Of a stretch of DNA of 64,000 nucleotides, positions 33,601 through 46,200 are shown piece by piece; positions within the stretch are counted from its first letter, which is position 1; the number at the start of each line of letters is the position of its first letter. The notes below the pieces were generated by a model, which had not been told where the DNA came from, ran no database searches, and saw only the letters and a list, made by a program, of their open reading frames with translations. The translations under genes and the position numbers were made by a program. Location of the stretch: contig OX465595.1 of NCBI GenBank assembly GCA_950022295.1, forward strand, positions 66,858,770-66,922,769, given 5' to 3'. This DNA is from Bromus sterilis (taxonomy: Eukaryota; Streptophyta; Magnoliopsida; Poales; Poaceae).

Positions 33601-33759
33601 TCCATTATTGGATAAATGATTATCCAATTCTAATGAATGGTTTGGAAAGTTCCAAGAAAAAAAACTCAAAGTTTTAATTTCCCCTAAAAAACAAAGCAAA
33701 TCAAAAACTAATATTTATTTATTAACATTCTAAAATTTAGAAAATTTTGGGATGCTACA
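30658..33759 (-). repeat. 5' LTR of element S, proximal (U3) segment
   Basis: Continues 2681-3613 after removal of T. It is AT-rich at both ends with a GC-richer centre (32400-32950). The minus-strand TATA box TATAAATA at 32713-32720 is followed by a purine/pyrimidine-mixed leader. The edge at 33759 reads GGGATGCTACA. The short open stretches inside (for example 32694-33038) carry no domain. The 44 bases beyond the edge are LINE sequence, so S had inserted into the same LINE as A. Confidence 0.8.
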
Positions 33760-33803
33760 GGTGTTGTTGATACCAAGCATCTGTCATTCTTTGTGATGAA
33801 AGA
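33760..33803 (-). pseudogene. Sliver of LINE reverse transcriptase between S and A
   Basis: 44 bases that join, across element A, to the LINE remnant starting at 55729. They align with the equivalent stretch of the second LINE copy near 56765-56810. The last five, AAAGA, are the TSD of A. The translated strand is plus; the strand sign is uncertain for so short a piece. Confidence 0.6.
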
Positions 33804-36800
33804 TGTAACACCCTCAGTGTTATGGAACAGTAACACTTTTGATAATGAAGATTACTGTCGCTAATCACTGATGTTAATCATGCTTTGATCACCTTGGATC
33901 AACTCAAACTAAAAATGCCTTTTGATGAATATTGAAAATAAGTGGAAATAAAACTTTGTTCAAAAATTGTGAAAGAAATTTTGTAAAATGCCTAAAAATC
34001 AGTGGATCACATCCATATGGTTTTGGGGATTTATTAAGCAATAAAATAAATCCAACAATTCAAACAGTAGCCAAACCAGTGGGATTTAATGCCTTTTTAA
34101 TAAAACAAAAATGCCAAATAGTTTATAAAAGTCTAATTCTTTTTGTGGCACTGGTCTTTGGTACAACACTAATATACATGTAGGTTTCATGTTGAACAAA
34201 ATTATATAAATAGCCAAACAAAATAAAACAGAACAGAAAAGAAAAAAAATACAAAAGAATTAAAAAAACCTATCTACCGCCTGGGGGCAAAGCCCACCAG
34301 GCCAGCCCTTTCCCTCCCCCCCCCCCCCGGTGGCCCAGCCCAGCCCCCTACCTTCTTGTCTTCTTCCTCTCTCTGCGTGGAGAGCATCCACCGGCTCCAT
34401 GGCCGGCCGAGCCGCCGTGGCGGCCATCGCGCGGCTCACCGTCGGGATAAGGTCGCCCCCCCCCCCCCCACCTCAACCCTAACCCTGGACGCCCCTAGTT
34501 CCCCCCTCCCGCGCCACTCCATCCCCCTCGTCTGCGCCTTTTTCCCCTAGCTCGAGCTCCGCCAGTGGGCGCCGTCGCGCACCGGCGTGGACACCGGCCG
34601 CCCCAGCGTGCGCCGCCGTGTCGGTTGTTTCCCCGTCGCCGTCTTCGTCTCTGCGTCAAGGGAATCGAGTCGTGGAGCAAGAAGTTGGGCGCACAACTAC
34701 TTCCCCCCTTCCGGCTCCGGCGAGCTTCGCGGCCGGAATTCGTCTCCGTCGTGGCCTCATCGCGCTCGCTACCACCTCCACACGGACCGCGGTGAGCTCC
34801 CGCAAGTTTCCCCTCTCGCTGCACTTAGTTTAGCCCCTCCAATCGCCATTTTCACCCCGCCACACTCCGGTCGCCGCCATGGCCGACCATGCACCCGCTC
34901 CGGGGCCGCTCCGAGCGTGCGAGTGGCTCCGTTGCGCTCCTGGTGAGCCGATGAGCCCGACCGGCTAGGTGGCGCTCGCGAAAACCCCTTGTGGCCACAT
35001 TCCCGTCGAAGACCCGAGACCACCGCCGTCGCCGTTGGCCCTGGCCTTGTCTCCGGCGAGCCCCCCGCCACCTAATGCCCACCGAACGACGCGTCTGTGA
35101 CTCCCCGTCCGAACGCCTCCCTCCCCGCCTCGATCCGTCGTCAGAGCCGGCCAGAACGATGACCTCGCCGGAGCTCCGTCTCCGGTGAGCTCCCGGTGAC
35201 ACCGCCAGGTGGGCCCCGGCCGTCAGGTGATTAGTCTGAGCAACTAATCACCCACTGACCAGTGGGCCACCCCCCCCCCCCCCTTAACCCCTCTATTAAA
35301 TTAAACAAATAAAACAACCCCTAAAGGTCTATGACATGTGGGCACTGCCCCACTTAACTCTCTGTTTAATTAAATTAACTGCTAATCTAAATATGTGCCT
35401 ATGACATCTGGGTCCCACCTGTAAGTAATTAAGTTAAAAGAAATAAAAATGCTAATAGTCTATGACATGTGGGTCTTGTGAATATTTGAATTTAATTAAA
35501 TGTTTTATTAGCAATGAGAGGCTGACCAGTGGGACCCACTGGTCAGGTTTAACTGGTCAAACCCCCCCCCCTGTGGATAATGTATATTTATTAAATAAAA
35601 TAAATACAGAAAATGATTTAAAATGATTTAAACTTTAAAATTCAATATCTTTTAAACCGTAAGTCAGATTCAAAAACTTTATACATGAAAATTGATCAGA
35701 AAAATACAACGAATACGAATAGGCTATCTACATGTCAACCACCCCCCTCTAACACAATGAACATAGACATTCCCCCCTCCGGGCCGTTTGTCCGATAATT
35801 GCCCGATACCGTAAAACTCTCCGGATGAATTTATTCTGAACACGAAAGTTGTTCAGAATAGTTCAACTAGTCCGGATACATCACCCATACGTTTGTCGGT
35901 TGTCCACGACACCTCCGGCATGATCTTTCCCCCCTCCGGACACCCCGTCCGGTAATCACCCGGAACTGGCAGTTCATCCCCGGATGAATTTCCGTTCCGA
36001 GCAATGTGTATCGTACAACGTTAGAGCATCGTTAACATTTCATATGTCATGTCTTGTATTTGTATTGCTATCATTGTTGTGTATTTATTGTTTCTCCCCC
36101 CTCTTTTATTGTCCGGTAGTCTCGACGTCCACTGCTGATGCCCCTGTGATCGACTACTTCGTCGACGACCGTACCTCTACCGTCGAGCTTACAGGCAAGT
36201 AGAGCCATTTCCTTACCCAGATATCGCCTATCTTTCCGTACTTTCTTGCACTAGGCATTGCTGCTGCTAGGTTACAATCCTATTCAATTGCATAGCCTGT
36301 CATTGTCACCCTTGATGTACCTTCCTTTATCCTATGCTGCCTATTATATATATTATATTCAGCAGTGAACCCTGCGCATTGTTAGTCGATAGGGTTAGAT
36401 AGCGGGTCGTGTTCACTCTGGGAGTGATTGCGGATGCGTTACATTTCAACTGCTACAGGTACGGTTCAGAGAAGACACCGCTTCAGGCCCCTACCCCGGC
36501 TCTGTCGAGCCACATCAAGTGTGAGCTATCGAGGAGTAATCCTTGTACTCCACTCGTTGCTGACTCTGTATAGCCGTCCTAGGGTACTGAACCACGGTTG
36601 TCCTTACAGGTAAGGAGTCGGGTGACCCAACGTTGCCCGTGCAGGTTATCTTAGCGAACGACAGGTCAGTTGTATTCCACCGGTGTGCGGCGGGCCTGGT
36701 ACTGTTCGTGGCCGAAGGATTTCCTGTTGTAGGAAAGTCGAGCTCTTCGGAGCAAACGCGAGACAAGGTAAGAAGACGGTTCACCTTGTTGGTAACCGCA

Positions 36801-38125
36801 CGAGTTGGTGGGACGACAGGGCAGGCACCGACGTTACTTGTGGTCCTGCTGCTGTCGTTGTCCGCGACTCACCGAGAAAGGGGCAACGATAACGGTTGTC
36901 CTGACAGATAATAATAAAATGACTTAACGGTTCAGGTGGATGACTTGAGAGGCCACAAAGGTCTGTACGCACTACCTTCACGTGGGGTTTCGATGTGGGC
37001 CCTCCGCGTTGTGGTCTCGTTCGAAAGCTCTGAAAGAAGTACAGTTCATCATTGTGGTTAGGTCGATCCGCATCCTGGAAGAGTTGCGTGGAATCACTTG
37101 GCACACAACATCACGGAGGGTCAGGGGCGACGCTCCAAGACCCCCTTGCGCTTAGGACTGTAGACCGGCGGGGACCTCTCTGATGAACCGTAGGATGGTC
37201 CTCGACGTGTCGGATAGCCTCGGTGGGGCATTCCCTAACAAGGTGTACGCCACCCTGGAGATCCGAGCGTGCAGGTTGAACAGTAGTGCACCCCTGCAGG
37301 GAGTTTGATCTATTCGAATAGCCGTGTCCACGGTAACAGGACGCTTTATGCTGAAGCCAGAGCCTACTACTACAAACTACCACTATTAAACTGTATGGTT
37401 CCGGTTTCTTTTCCTCGCAGGGAGTCGAGGAAGGGAACTCGGAGACAGTATTATTATTAAATATTACAACTTACTATTATACAATGCTGCAGCAACTTCT
37501 GTTGTATTGTTATTACATTCATGCTATTAATTGTTGGATGATTCTTACCTCATGCTGCAAGACTCGTCGGAAGATGCTAGTCTTCGATAGGCCTAGCTTC
37601 TTACCCTTATTCTGATTTCTACCTTGCAGTCCAATATATACAGCCTCCCTTTTCCATTTGATACATGCATAAATGCTTAGTAGCGAACGTAAGACTCGCG
37701 GGTATGCTAGATACTCACCCTTGCTTTATTTCCCCTTTTCGCTTTGCCTGATCGGCCGCTGCAGTCGACGTTGGAGCCCAGGAGCAGGAGATTCCAGGAG
37801 GAGCCTACTACGACGTCGAGTTCCCATTGACCAGGAGTAATTCGGTGGATCCCAGGCAGGAGGCCTCGCCTTTTCGATCTGTATCTCTGATGTTATTTGT
37901 GCTAGCCTTCTTAAGGCAAAACTTGACTAACTATGTCTGTACTCAGATATTATGTTTGTATGACTTATGTATTTGGGTCCGGGTGACCCCCCTTCTTTGT
38001 AATATATTGGTTTAACCTTTTGTGTTTAGTGTTTTGCTGTGATATTCTCACCGTGGAACCTTGATCTCGATCATGTACCCTGCGTGTATGATTACTGTAC
38101 ATGATCGTAAATCGAGGGTGTCACA
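33804..38125 (+). repeat. 5' LTR of element A
   Basis: 4322 bp. TATATAAATA at 34203-34212 is the likely core promoter. The leader after it is GC-rich with C runs at about 34314-34328, 34447-34460 and 35270-35284. Segment 34711-35067 is absent from the 3' LTR. Segment 37312-37925 is also absent there because of the deletion at the B junction. Confidence 0.93.
34203..34212 (+). promoter_or_regulatory. TATA box of the A 5' LTR
   Basis: TATATAAATA, conserved in the 3' LTR at 43612-43621. It is followed by A-rich sequence and then a GC-rich leader. Confidence 0.6.
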
Positions 38126-38128
38126 AGT

Positions 38129-38140
38129 TGGTATCAGAGC
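38129..38140 (+). other. Primer binding site of element A
   Basis: TGGTATCAGAGC, complementary to the 3' end of initiator tRNA-Met, three bases after the LTR. The 634 bases from here to gag at 38775 are leader with no coding signal. Confidence 0.95.
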
Positions 38141-38774
38141 CGACTGCCTGTAGGAAGCCACCCAACCACTACCTGGTCGAAGTTGAGTCTAGACTTTGAA
38201 AAACTATTTTGCTAACTTAATATTTGGCTTACGGGCCCACATCGATGTCACTACGTGTGATATCTATGGTATTAGGATCCTTTTCTCCTTACCTATGCTC
38301 TGGGAATCTGCTCTCTTATCCTTGCTGGTAAGTTTTACAAACTTTGACATTAGGATCACGTTCTCTTGATTCCATCCGGCGTTCTGGTGCTACCCCATTG
38401 ATTGAGTCGTGTCGCAGGAGTTCTACCCTAGGTCCCGGACCGCGGATCCCATTCTCATTCTGGGCAGGCCGCGCGTCCTCTGGCATTAACTCTTGTGTCC
38501 AACAGTTTTCTTGCGGCGTGATTGACATAGTGGAATCTATGTCGCGTCGTGTAATCCTTACCGCGGTCTGCGCGCCGCCTACTGAGTCCTTTTTCATTAA
38601 TTTCTACGACGTTACGCTGTCCGATTTTGACCGACTGTGTGCAAAGATCTGTATGTCTATATGACTACTATTGTGTATCTACTGCACTTCTCGTTCATTG
38701 CTCATACTACATCATGTATGACTTCTTATCCTTGCAAATGCTTTGTCTGAACTAATCCCTGCTGTTCAGGCAGG

Positions 38775-39722
38775 ATGGCTGACGATCCCCCACCTCCACC
38801 TTATATGGCCGCAGTACTGCAACAGTTTGATCTGAACCGTCAGTTTATGGCCGGAGTAATGACCCAACTTTCTACTCCGAATTCCCCAATAACATTGCAG
38901 GAGTTCGTGCGCCTCAGTCCGTCCACCTTTCGCAGCTCCGCCAATCCTATGGATGCCGATGATTGGCTCCGTGATATTGCTTTTCAGATGGAGTCAGCTG
39001 ATGTTGCCCCTGCCAGTTACCTCACCTTTGCGACGTATCATCTGAGGGGTCCAGCTGCTCAGTGGTGGGAAAGCCACCGGCTTGCGTTGCCAGATGGAAC
39101 TGTAACCACTTGGCAAGAATTCCAGTTAGCCTTCCGTGCATGGAACCTTCCTCAAGGTCTGATGGACCAGAAGAAGGAGGATTTCCGCCAACTCCGTCAG
39201 GGCCAGACAACTGTTGATGAATATCATAGGAAATTCCTTGAGTTGTCCCGCTATGCCGAGAGAGATGTCGCCACCGACGCTCGCAAACAGGAGAGATTCC
39301 GAGAAGGACTACATCCTGAAATAGAGCTCGCACTTGTCCTTCATGATTGTGTGGACTTTGCGACCCTTGTCAGCAAGGCTTTCCAAGTCAAAACTGCTCT
39401 GACTAAGCACCATGAGTCGCTCAAGCGTGCTCGAAATGCTGGCCCATCTTCGGGTCGGCCTACTCAGAAACTTAGAGTCTCTCTCCCGCACAATGTTTTT
39501 CACCGGCCTGCACCAACGCCAAGGCCGTCTTATGCTGCACCTCGTCTGCCTCCGCCTCCGAGACAGCTAACGATTCCGACTGAACAGCCCAATACTATGG
39601 CTCCTCCCCAGAACGATGGCTTATGCCAAAAGTGTGGGCAACCAGGTCACCGTGTTGTCAACTGTCGCCCGGTTCAGTCTCGGGATGTGCCACATCCCCC
39701 TGTTGGCCGTATGAAGAGTTGA
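38775..39722 (+). CDS. Gag of element A
   Basis: An open frame of 315 codons starting MADDPPPPPYMAAVLQQ. Residues about 40-200 are the retrotransposon gag (capsid) domain: FVRLSPSTF, DADDWLRDI, then LRGPAAQWWES and TVDEYHRKFLELSRYA. Residues about 285-299 are one CCHC zinc knuckle, CQKCGQPGHRVVNC, for RNA binding. The ATG follows the leader from the PBS and is the first of a long frame. The frame ends in TGA at 39720-39722, and pol follows in the same frame without overlap. Whether TGA was the normal end of gag or a mutation in a fused gag-pol is open. Confidence 0.92.
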   Translation: MADDPPPPPYMAAVLQQFDLNRQFMAGVMTQLSTPNSPITLQEFVRLSPSTFRSSANPMDADDWLRDIAFQMESADVAPASYLTFATYHLRGPAAQWWESHRLALPDGTVTTWQEFQLAFRAWNLPQGLMDQKKEDFRQLRQGQTTVDEYHRKFLELSRYAERDVATDARKQERFREGLHPEIELALVLHDCVDFATLVSKAFQVKTALTKHHESLKRARNAGPSSGRPTQKLRVSLPHNVFHRPAPTPRPSYAAPRLPPPPRQLTIPTEQPNTMAPPQNDGLCQKCGQPGHRVVNCRPVQSRDVPHPPVGRMKS

Positions 39723-41261
39723 CGAATTCGTCGTTTCAAAAACACCCATACCAAGCCGTCCGTTGTTGTACAGGGCCATGCCAATCATGTTGATGCTGAG
39801 AAGGCTAGAAAGGATCCGACTATCGTGATGGGAACCCTCCTTGTTAATTCAGTACCAGCTTCTGTTCTGTTTGATTCAGGAGCATCGCATTCTTTCGTGT
39901 CTGAGGCATTTGCACTCAAGCAAGAATTACCATTGGAACGCATGTACTCTCCGTTGTTGGTCAGTTCTCCAGGATCCAAGTGGGAGACCTCGATGATAGC
40001 CCACAACAACCGTATTGAAATTGGAGGATTAGTGTTCCCTGCGTCGCTCATGGTCCTCAGGGTAACTACCATAGATGTCATTCTTGGTATGGATTGGCTG
40101 AGAGCACATAAGGCTCGCATCGATTGTGACATTAAGGAAGTCCGGCTCACGCACCCCTCTGGACAGATAGTCTACTATTCAGCCCAGATGATTCAACATG
40201 CCGAGAACCAGATATATGCTCTGAATGCCCTGAACGCTGCACCTCTCGAAGGGATCGAAAACATTCCAGTCGTTCGCGATTTTCTCGACGTCTTCCCAGA
40301 AGAACTGCCGGGAATACCCCCGATCAGAGATGTCGAATTCGTCATCGACTTGAAGCCTGGCACCGTCCCTATTGCTAAGCGCCCTTATAAGATGCCGCCT
40401 CACCACCTCCTTGAACTGAAGAAGGAGATCGACATGGCACTCCACAAAGCCTTCATCCGTCCAAGTTCCTCTGCTTGGGGAGCACCTTCGCTCTTTGTCA
40501 AGAAGAGCGATGGGACGAACCGTTTAGTCCAAGATTACCGACCTATCAACCAGGCAACTATACAGAACAAGTATCCGCTCCCTTGGATCAACGATCTATA
40601 TGATCAACTTGCTGGATCTAAGGTGTTCTCGAAACTCGACTTGAGGTTGGGTTACCATCAGATCCGGGTCCGTGGAGAGGACATACCGAAGACCGCTTTC
40701 ATTACTCGCTATGGTTCATACGAGTACACCGTCATGTCCTTTGGCTTGACCAATGCCCCAGCCACTTTCTCTAGGTTGATGAACTACATATTCATGGAAT
40801 ACCTCGACAAGTTCGTCGTGGTTTATCTGGATGATATCTTGGTATACTCCAAGAATGAAGAAGAACATGCTGAACACCTTCGTCTTATACTGGAAAAGCT
40901 TCGAGAACACAAACTCTATGCTAAGTATTCTAAGTGTGAATTCTGGCTTCCCGAAGTGACTTACCTTGGTCATGTGATTTCCAAGGATGGCGTCGCCGTC
41001 AACCCAGAACGTATTCAGGCTATTCTTGACTGGACTTATCCCAGGACTGTAAAGCAAGTCAGAAGTTTCCTCGGCCTCGCTAGCTATTGTCGCCGTTTCG
41101 TCGAGAACTTCTCCAAGATTGCCAAGCCTCTGACTAATCTGCTTCACAAAGGCGTTAAGTTCGAGTGGACAGACAAATGTCAGGAATGTTTCCAAGCTCT
41201 CAAGGACAAGCTCACTTCTCCCCCAGTGCTTGCTCCCCTGATACCAAGAAGGACTTCGTGA
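39723..41261 (+). pseudogene. Protease and reverse transcriptase of element A
   Basis: In frame with gag after the TGA; ATG at 39825. Protease: SVLFDSGASHSFVS with the Asp-Ser-Gly active site, then DVILGMDWL about 80 residues later. RT: FPEELPGIPPIRDVEF entry, the VQDYRPINQATIQNKYPLPWI stretch, FSKLDLRLGYHQI, FITRYGSYEYTVMSFGL, the catalytic YLDD at 40824-40835 and GHVISKDGVAVNPERI. After RT the start of the RNase H linker is present. A frameshift near 41240 ends the frame at 41261. Catalytic motifs themselves are intact. Confidence 0.93.
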
Positions 41262-42552
41262 TATACTGCGATGCGTCTTGTCAAGGATTAGGTTGTGTCC
41301 TAATGCAAGAGCGCAAAGTGATTGCTTATGGATCTCGTCAGTTGCGTTCTCACGAAGACAAGTATCCAACGCATGATCTCGAATTGGCGGCAGTAATTTA
41401 TACATTGAAGCTGTGGCGACACTACCTCGTTGGTAATCGTTGCGAGATCTACACCGACCACCAAAGCCTGAAGTACCTGTTTACCCAGCCTGACCTGAAT
41501 CTCCGCCAACAAAGATGGCTCGAGACAATAGCCGATTTTAACATGGATATTCATTATACCCCTGGCAAAGATAATGTGATGGCTGATGCCCTGAGTCGCA
41601 AAGCCTACTGTAGTGAACTTGAAGTTCAAATACAACAACCACCTCTGCATGAAGAGCTTCGCAAGCTGAACATCGAGATTGTTCCGCAGGGATATGTGAA
41701 TTCCCTGGTTGTCAAACCAGACCTCGTTGACCGCATCAAGACGATACAACATTATGACTCTGACATTTGGAAGATAAAGCGTCGTGTCGCCAGAGGAGAG
41801 CCCTCATTCTTCACTATTGATGCAAATGATGATAATGCAGTGTACTTCAAGGGTCGTTTAGTGGTTCCGGTAGCCAAGGCCAACCTGAACTACGCCCCTG
41901 ATGTCATGAAAGAAGCTCATGATACCCCTTTGTCGATTCACCCTGGTAGTACCAAGATGTACCAAGACATTCGTCAGCGGTACTGGTGGTCTAACATGAA
42001 GCAAGACATCGCTCGATATGTTGACGAGTGTGATGTTTGCCGTCGCGTCAAAGCCGAACATCAAAGACCTGCTGGAACTCTGCAACCACTCTCTATTCCT
42101 GAATGGAAATGGGACAAGATTGAAATGGACTTTGTCATAGGTTTTCCCCGATCACAGAAGGGTCATGATGCTATCTTTGTCGTCATCGACCGGTTCTCCA
42201 AGGTTGCCCACTTTCTGCCAGTCAAGGAGACGATCTCTGCTAGTCAGTTAGCAGACTTATATGTTTCCAGAATTGTGTCCCTCCACGGTATCCCGTTGGA
42301 GATCAGTTCCGACCGAGGCAGCATTTTCACCTCAAGATTCTGGGATAGTTTCCAAGAAGCTATGGGCACTCACCTAAACTTCAGCACCGCTTATCACCCC
42401 CAGTCGCAAGGCCAAGTTGAACGCGTCAATCAAGTGCTTGAAGACATGATTCGAGCTTGTGTCATCTCATTCGGTAAGAAATGGTAGGAATCCCTTCCAT
42501 TTGCTGAATTCTTGTACAACGATAGCTACCAGGCTAGTCTGAAGATGGCACC
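41240..42552 (+). pseudogene. RNase H and integrase core of element A
   Basis: The frame resumes one base off from RT. RNase H: DFVIYCDASCQGLGCVLMQ, HDLELAAVIYTLK, YTDHQSLKYLF and ADALSRK, which carry the acidic active-site residues. The integrase HHCC finger follows (HDTPLSIHPGSTKMYQ ... CDVCRRVK), then the core with DFVIGFP, SSDRGSIF and QGQVERVNQ, all three of the D,D,E residues. A TAG at 42485-42487 stops the frame within the core, after FGKKW, and a second frameshift lies near 42555. These are recent-looking lesions in an otherwise complete gene. Confidence 0.92.
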
Positions 42553-42554
42553 CT

Positions 42555-43172
42555 TTGAGTCTCTATGGACGTAAGTGTCGAACCCCTCTGAATTGGTCAG
42601 AAACTGGAGAACAAACTCTCATTGGTCCGGACATCATACAGCATGCTGAAGATCAGGTTCGCGTTATTCGTGAACACTTGAAAGCTGCTCAGTCCCGCCA
42701 GAAAAGCAACTATGACCGCAAGCACAAGGAAATGGTCTATCAACCCGGCGAATACGCGTACCTCCGTGTCACTCCCATGAGGGGCACTCATCGTTTCGGG
42801 ATCAAAGAAAAGTTAGCTCCTCGCTACATTGGCCCGTTCCGTATTCTTTCCCGAAGTGGACCAGTGGCATACCGATTGGAATTGCCACCGAACCTCTCCC
42901 AAGTCCACGATGTCTTCCACGTGTCCCAACTCCGATGCTGCTTCAAGGACCCTATTCGAGAACTGGAACATGATATGATTGAGCTGCAGCAGGACTTGAC
43001 TTATCAAGAACATCCGAGCCGCATTCTCGATCAGTCTGAACGCAAAACCCGCAACAAGACAACCAAGTTCCTCAAAGTTCAGTGGTCGAATCATTCGGAA
43101 GATGAAGCCACTTGGGAACGCGAAGATCGTCTTCGTGAAGAATACCCCGATCTTTTCCTCTCTACCACTTAA
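42555..43172 (+). pseudogene. Integrase C-terminal and chromodomain-like end of element A
   Basis: Continues integrase with YGRKCRTPLNWSE, then a GPF/Y module (APRYIGPFRILSRSGPVAYRLELP), then VFHVSQLR. The last 50 residues (RKTRNKTTKFLKVQWSNHSEDEATWEREDRLREEYPDLF) have the spacing of a chromodomain of the diverged plant type, which is thought to guide insertion to chromatin. The stop at 43170-43172 lies 22 bases before the purine tract. Confidence 0.9.
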
Positions 43173-43194
43173 ATTCTCGAGACGAGAATTCTTG

Positions 43195-43207
43195 TAGTGG
43201 GGGAGAT
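43195..43207 (+). other. Polypurine tract of element A
   Basis: TAGTGGGGGAGAT directly before the 3' LTR at 43209; it primes plus-strand DNA synthesis in this class. A palindrome, TTCTCGAGACGAGAA, stands just upstream. Confidence 0.85.
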
Positions 43208-43208
43208 T

Positions 43209-46200
43209 TGTAACACCCTCAGTGTTATGGAACAGTAACACTTTTGATGATGAAGATTACTGTTGCTAATCACTGATGTTAATCATGCTTTGATCACCTT
43301 GGATCAACTCAAACTAAAAATGCCTTTTGATGAATATTGAAAATAAGTGGAAATAAAACTTTATTCAAAAATTGTGAAAGCAATTTTGTAAAATGCCTAA
43401 AAATCAGTGGATCACATCCATATGGTTTTGGGGATTTATTAAGCAATAAAATAAATCCAACAATTCAATTCAAACAGTAGCCAAACCAGTGGGATTTAAT
43501 GCCTTTTTATTATAAAAAAATGCAAAATAGTTTATAAAAGTCTAATTCTTTTTGTGGCACTGGTTTTTGGTACAACACTAATATACATGTAGGTTTCATG
43601 TTGAACAAAATTATATAAATAGCCAAACAAAATAAAACAGAATAGAAAAGAAAAGGAAATACAAAAGAATTAAAGAAACTATCTACCGCCTGGGGGCAAA
43701 GCCCACCAGGCCAGCCCTTTCCCTTCCCCCCCCCCCCCCCCCGTGGCCCAGCCCAGCCCCCTACCTTCTTGTCTTCTTCCTCTCTCTGCGTGGAGAGCAT
43801 CCACCGGCTCCATGACCGGCCGAGCTGCCGTGGCGGCCATCCCGCGGCTCACCGGCGGGATAAGGTCGCCCCCCACCTCAACCCTAACCCTGGACGCCCC
43901 TAGTTCCACCCCTCCCGCGCCACTCCATCCCCCTCATCTGCGCCTTTTTCCCCTAGCCCGAGCTCCGCCCGTGGGCGCCGTCGCGCACCGGCGTGGACAC
44001 CGGCCGACCCAGCCGGCGCCGCCGTGTCGGTTGGTTTCCCCGTCGCCGTCTTCGTCTCTGCGTCAAGGGAATCGAGTCGGGGAGCAAGAAGTTGGGCGCA
44101 CGACTACTTCCCCCCTTCCACCTAATGCCCACCGAACGACGCGCCTCTGACTCCCCGTCCGAACGCCTCCCTCCCCGCCTCGATCCGTCGTCGGAGCCGG
44201 CCAGAACGACGACCTCGCCGGAGCTCCGTCTCCGGTGAGCTCCCGGTGACACCGCCAGGTGGGCCCCGGCCGTCAGGTGATTAGTCTGAGCAACTAATCA
44301 CCCACTGACCAGTGGGCCACCCCCCCTTAACCCCTCTATTAAATTAAACAAATAAAACAACCCCTAAAGGTCTATGACATGTGGGCCCTGCCCCACCTAA
44401 CTCTCTGTTTAATTAAATTAACTGCTAATCTAAATATGTGCCTATGAAATCTGGGTCCCACCTGTAAGTAATTAAATTAAAAGAAATAAAAATGCTAATA
44501 GTCTATGACATGTGGGTCCTGTGAATATTTGAATTTAATTAAATGTTTATTAGCAACGAGAGGCTGACCAGTGGGACCCACTGGTCAGGTTTGACTGGTC
44601 AAACCCCCCTGTGGATAATGTATATTTATTAAATAAAATAAATACAGAAAATGATTTAAAATGATTTAAACTTTAAAATTCAATATCTTTTAAACCGTAA
44701 GTCAGATTCAAAAACTTTATACATGAAAATTGATCAGAAAAATACAACGAATACGAATAGGCTATCTACATGTCAACCATCCCCCTCTAACACAACGAAC
44801 ATCGACATTCCCCCCCCCCCTCCGGGCCGTCTGTCCGATAATTGCCCGATACCGTAAAACTCTCCGGATGAATTTATTCTGAACACGAAAGTTGTTCAGA
44901 ATAGTTCAACTAGTCCAGATACATCACCCATACGTTTGTCGGATGTCCACGACACCTCCGGCATGATCTTTCCCCCCTCCGGACACCCCGTCCGGTAATC
45001 ACCTGGAACTGGCAGTTCATCCCCGGATGAATTTCCGTTCCGAGCAATGTGTATCGTAGAACGTTAGAGCATCGTTAACATTTCATATATCATTTCTTGT
45101 ATTTGTATTGCTATCATTGCTGTGTATTTATTGTTTCTCCCCCCTCTTTTATTGTCCAGTAGTCTCGACGTCCACTGCTGATGCCCCTGTGATCGACTAC
45201 TTCGTCGACGACCGTACCTCTACCGTCGAGCTTACAGGCAAGCAGAGCCATTCCCTTACCCAGATATCGCCTATCTTTCTGTACTTTCTTGCACTAGGCA
45301 TTGTTGCTGCTAGGTTACAATCCTATTCAATTGCATAGCCTGTCATTGTCACCCTCGATGTACCTTCCTTTATCCTATGTTGCCTATTATATATATTATA
45401 TTCAGCAGTGAACCATGCGCATTGTTAGTCGATAGGGTTAGATAGCGGGTCGTGTTCACTCTGGGAGTGATTGCGGATGCGTTACATTTCAACTGCTACA
45501 GGTACGGTTCAGAGAAGACACCGCTTCAGGCCCCTACGCCGGCTCTGTCGAGCCACATCAAGTGTGAGCTATCGAGGAGTAATCCTTGTACTCCACTCGT
45601 TGCTGACTCTGTATAGCCGTCCTAGGGTACTGAACCACGGTTGTCCTTACAGGTAAGGAGTCGGGTGACCCAACGTTGCCCGCGCAGGTTATCTTAGCGA
45701 ACGACAGGTCAGTTGTATTCCACCGGTGTGCGGCGGGCCTGGTACTGTTCGTGGCCGAAGGATTTCCTGTTGTAGGAAAGTCGAGCTCTTCGGAGAAAAC
45801 GCGAGACAAGGTAAGAAGACGGTTCACCTTGTTGGTAACCGCACGAGTTGGTGGGATGGCAGGGCAGGCACCGACGTTACTTGTGGTCCTGGCTGATGTC
45901 GTTGTCCGCGACTCACCGAGAAAGGGGCAACGATAACGGTTGTCCTGACAGATAATAATAAAATGACTTAACGGTTCAGGTGGATGACTTGAGAGGCCGC
46001 AAAGGTCTGTACGCACTACCTTCACGTGGGGTTTCGATGTGGGCCCTCCGCGTTGTGGTATCGTTCGAAAGCTCTGAAAGAAGTCCAGTTCATCATTGTG
46101 GTTAGGTCGATCCGCATCCTGGAAGAGTTGCGTGGAACCACTTGGCACACAACGACCCGAAGGGTGAGGGGCGACGGTCCAAGACCCCCTTGCGCTTAGG

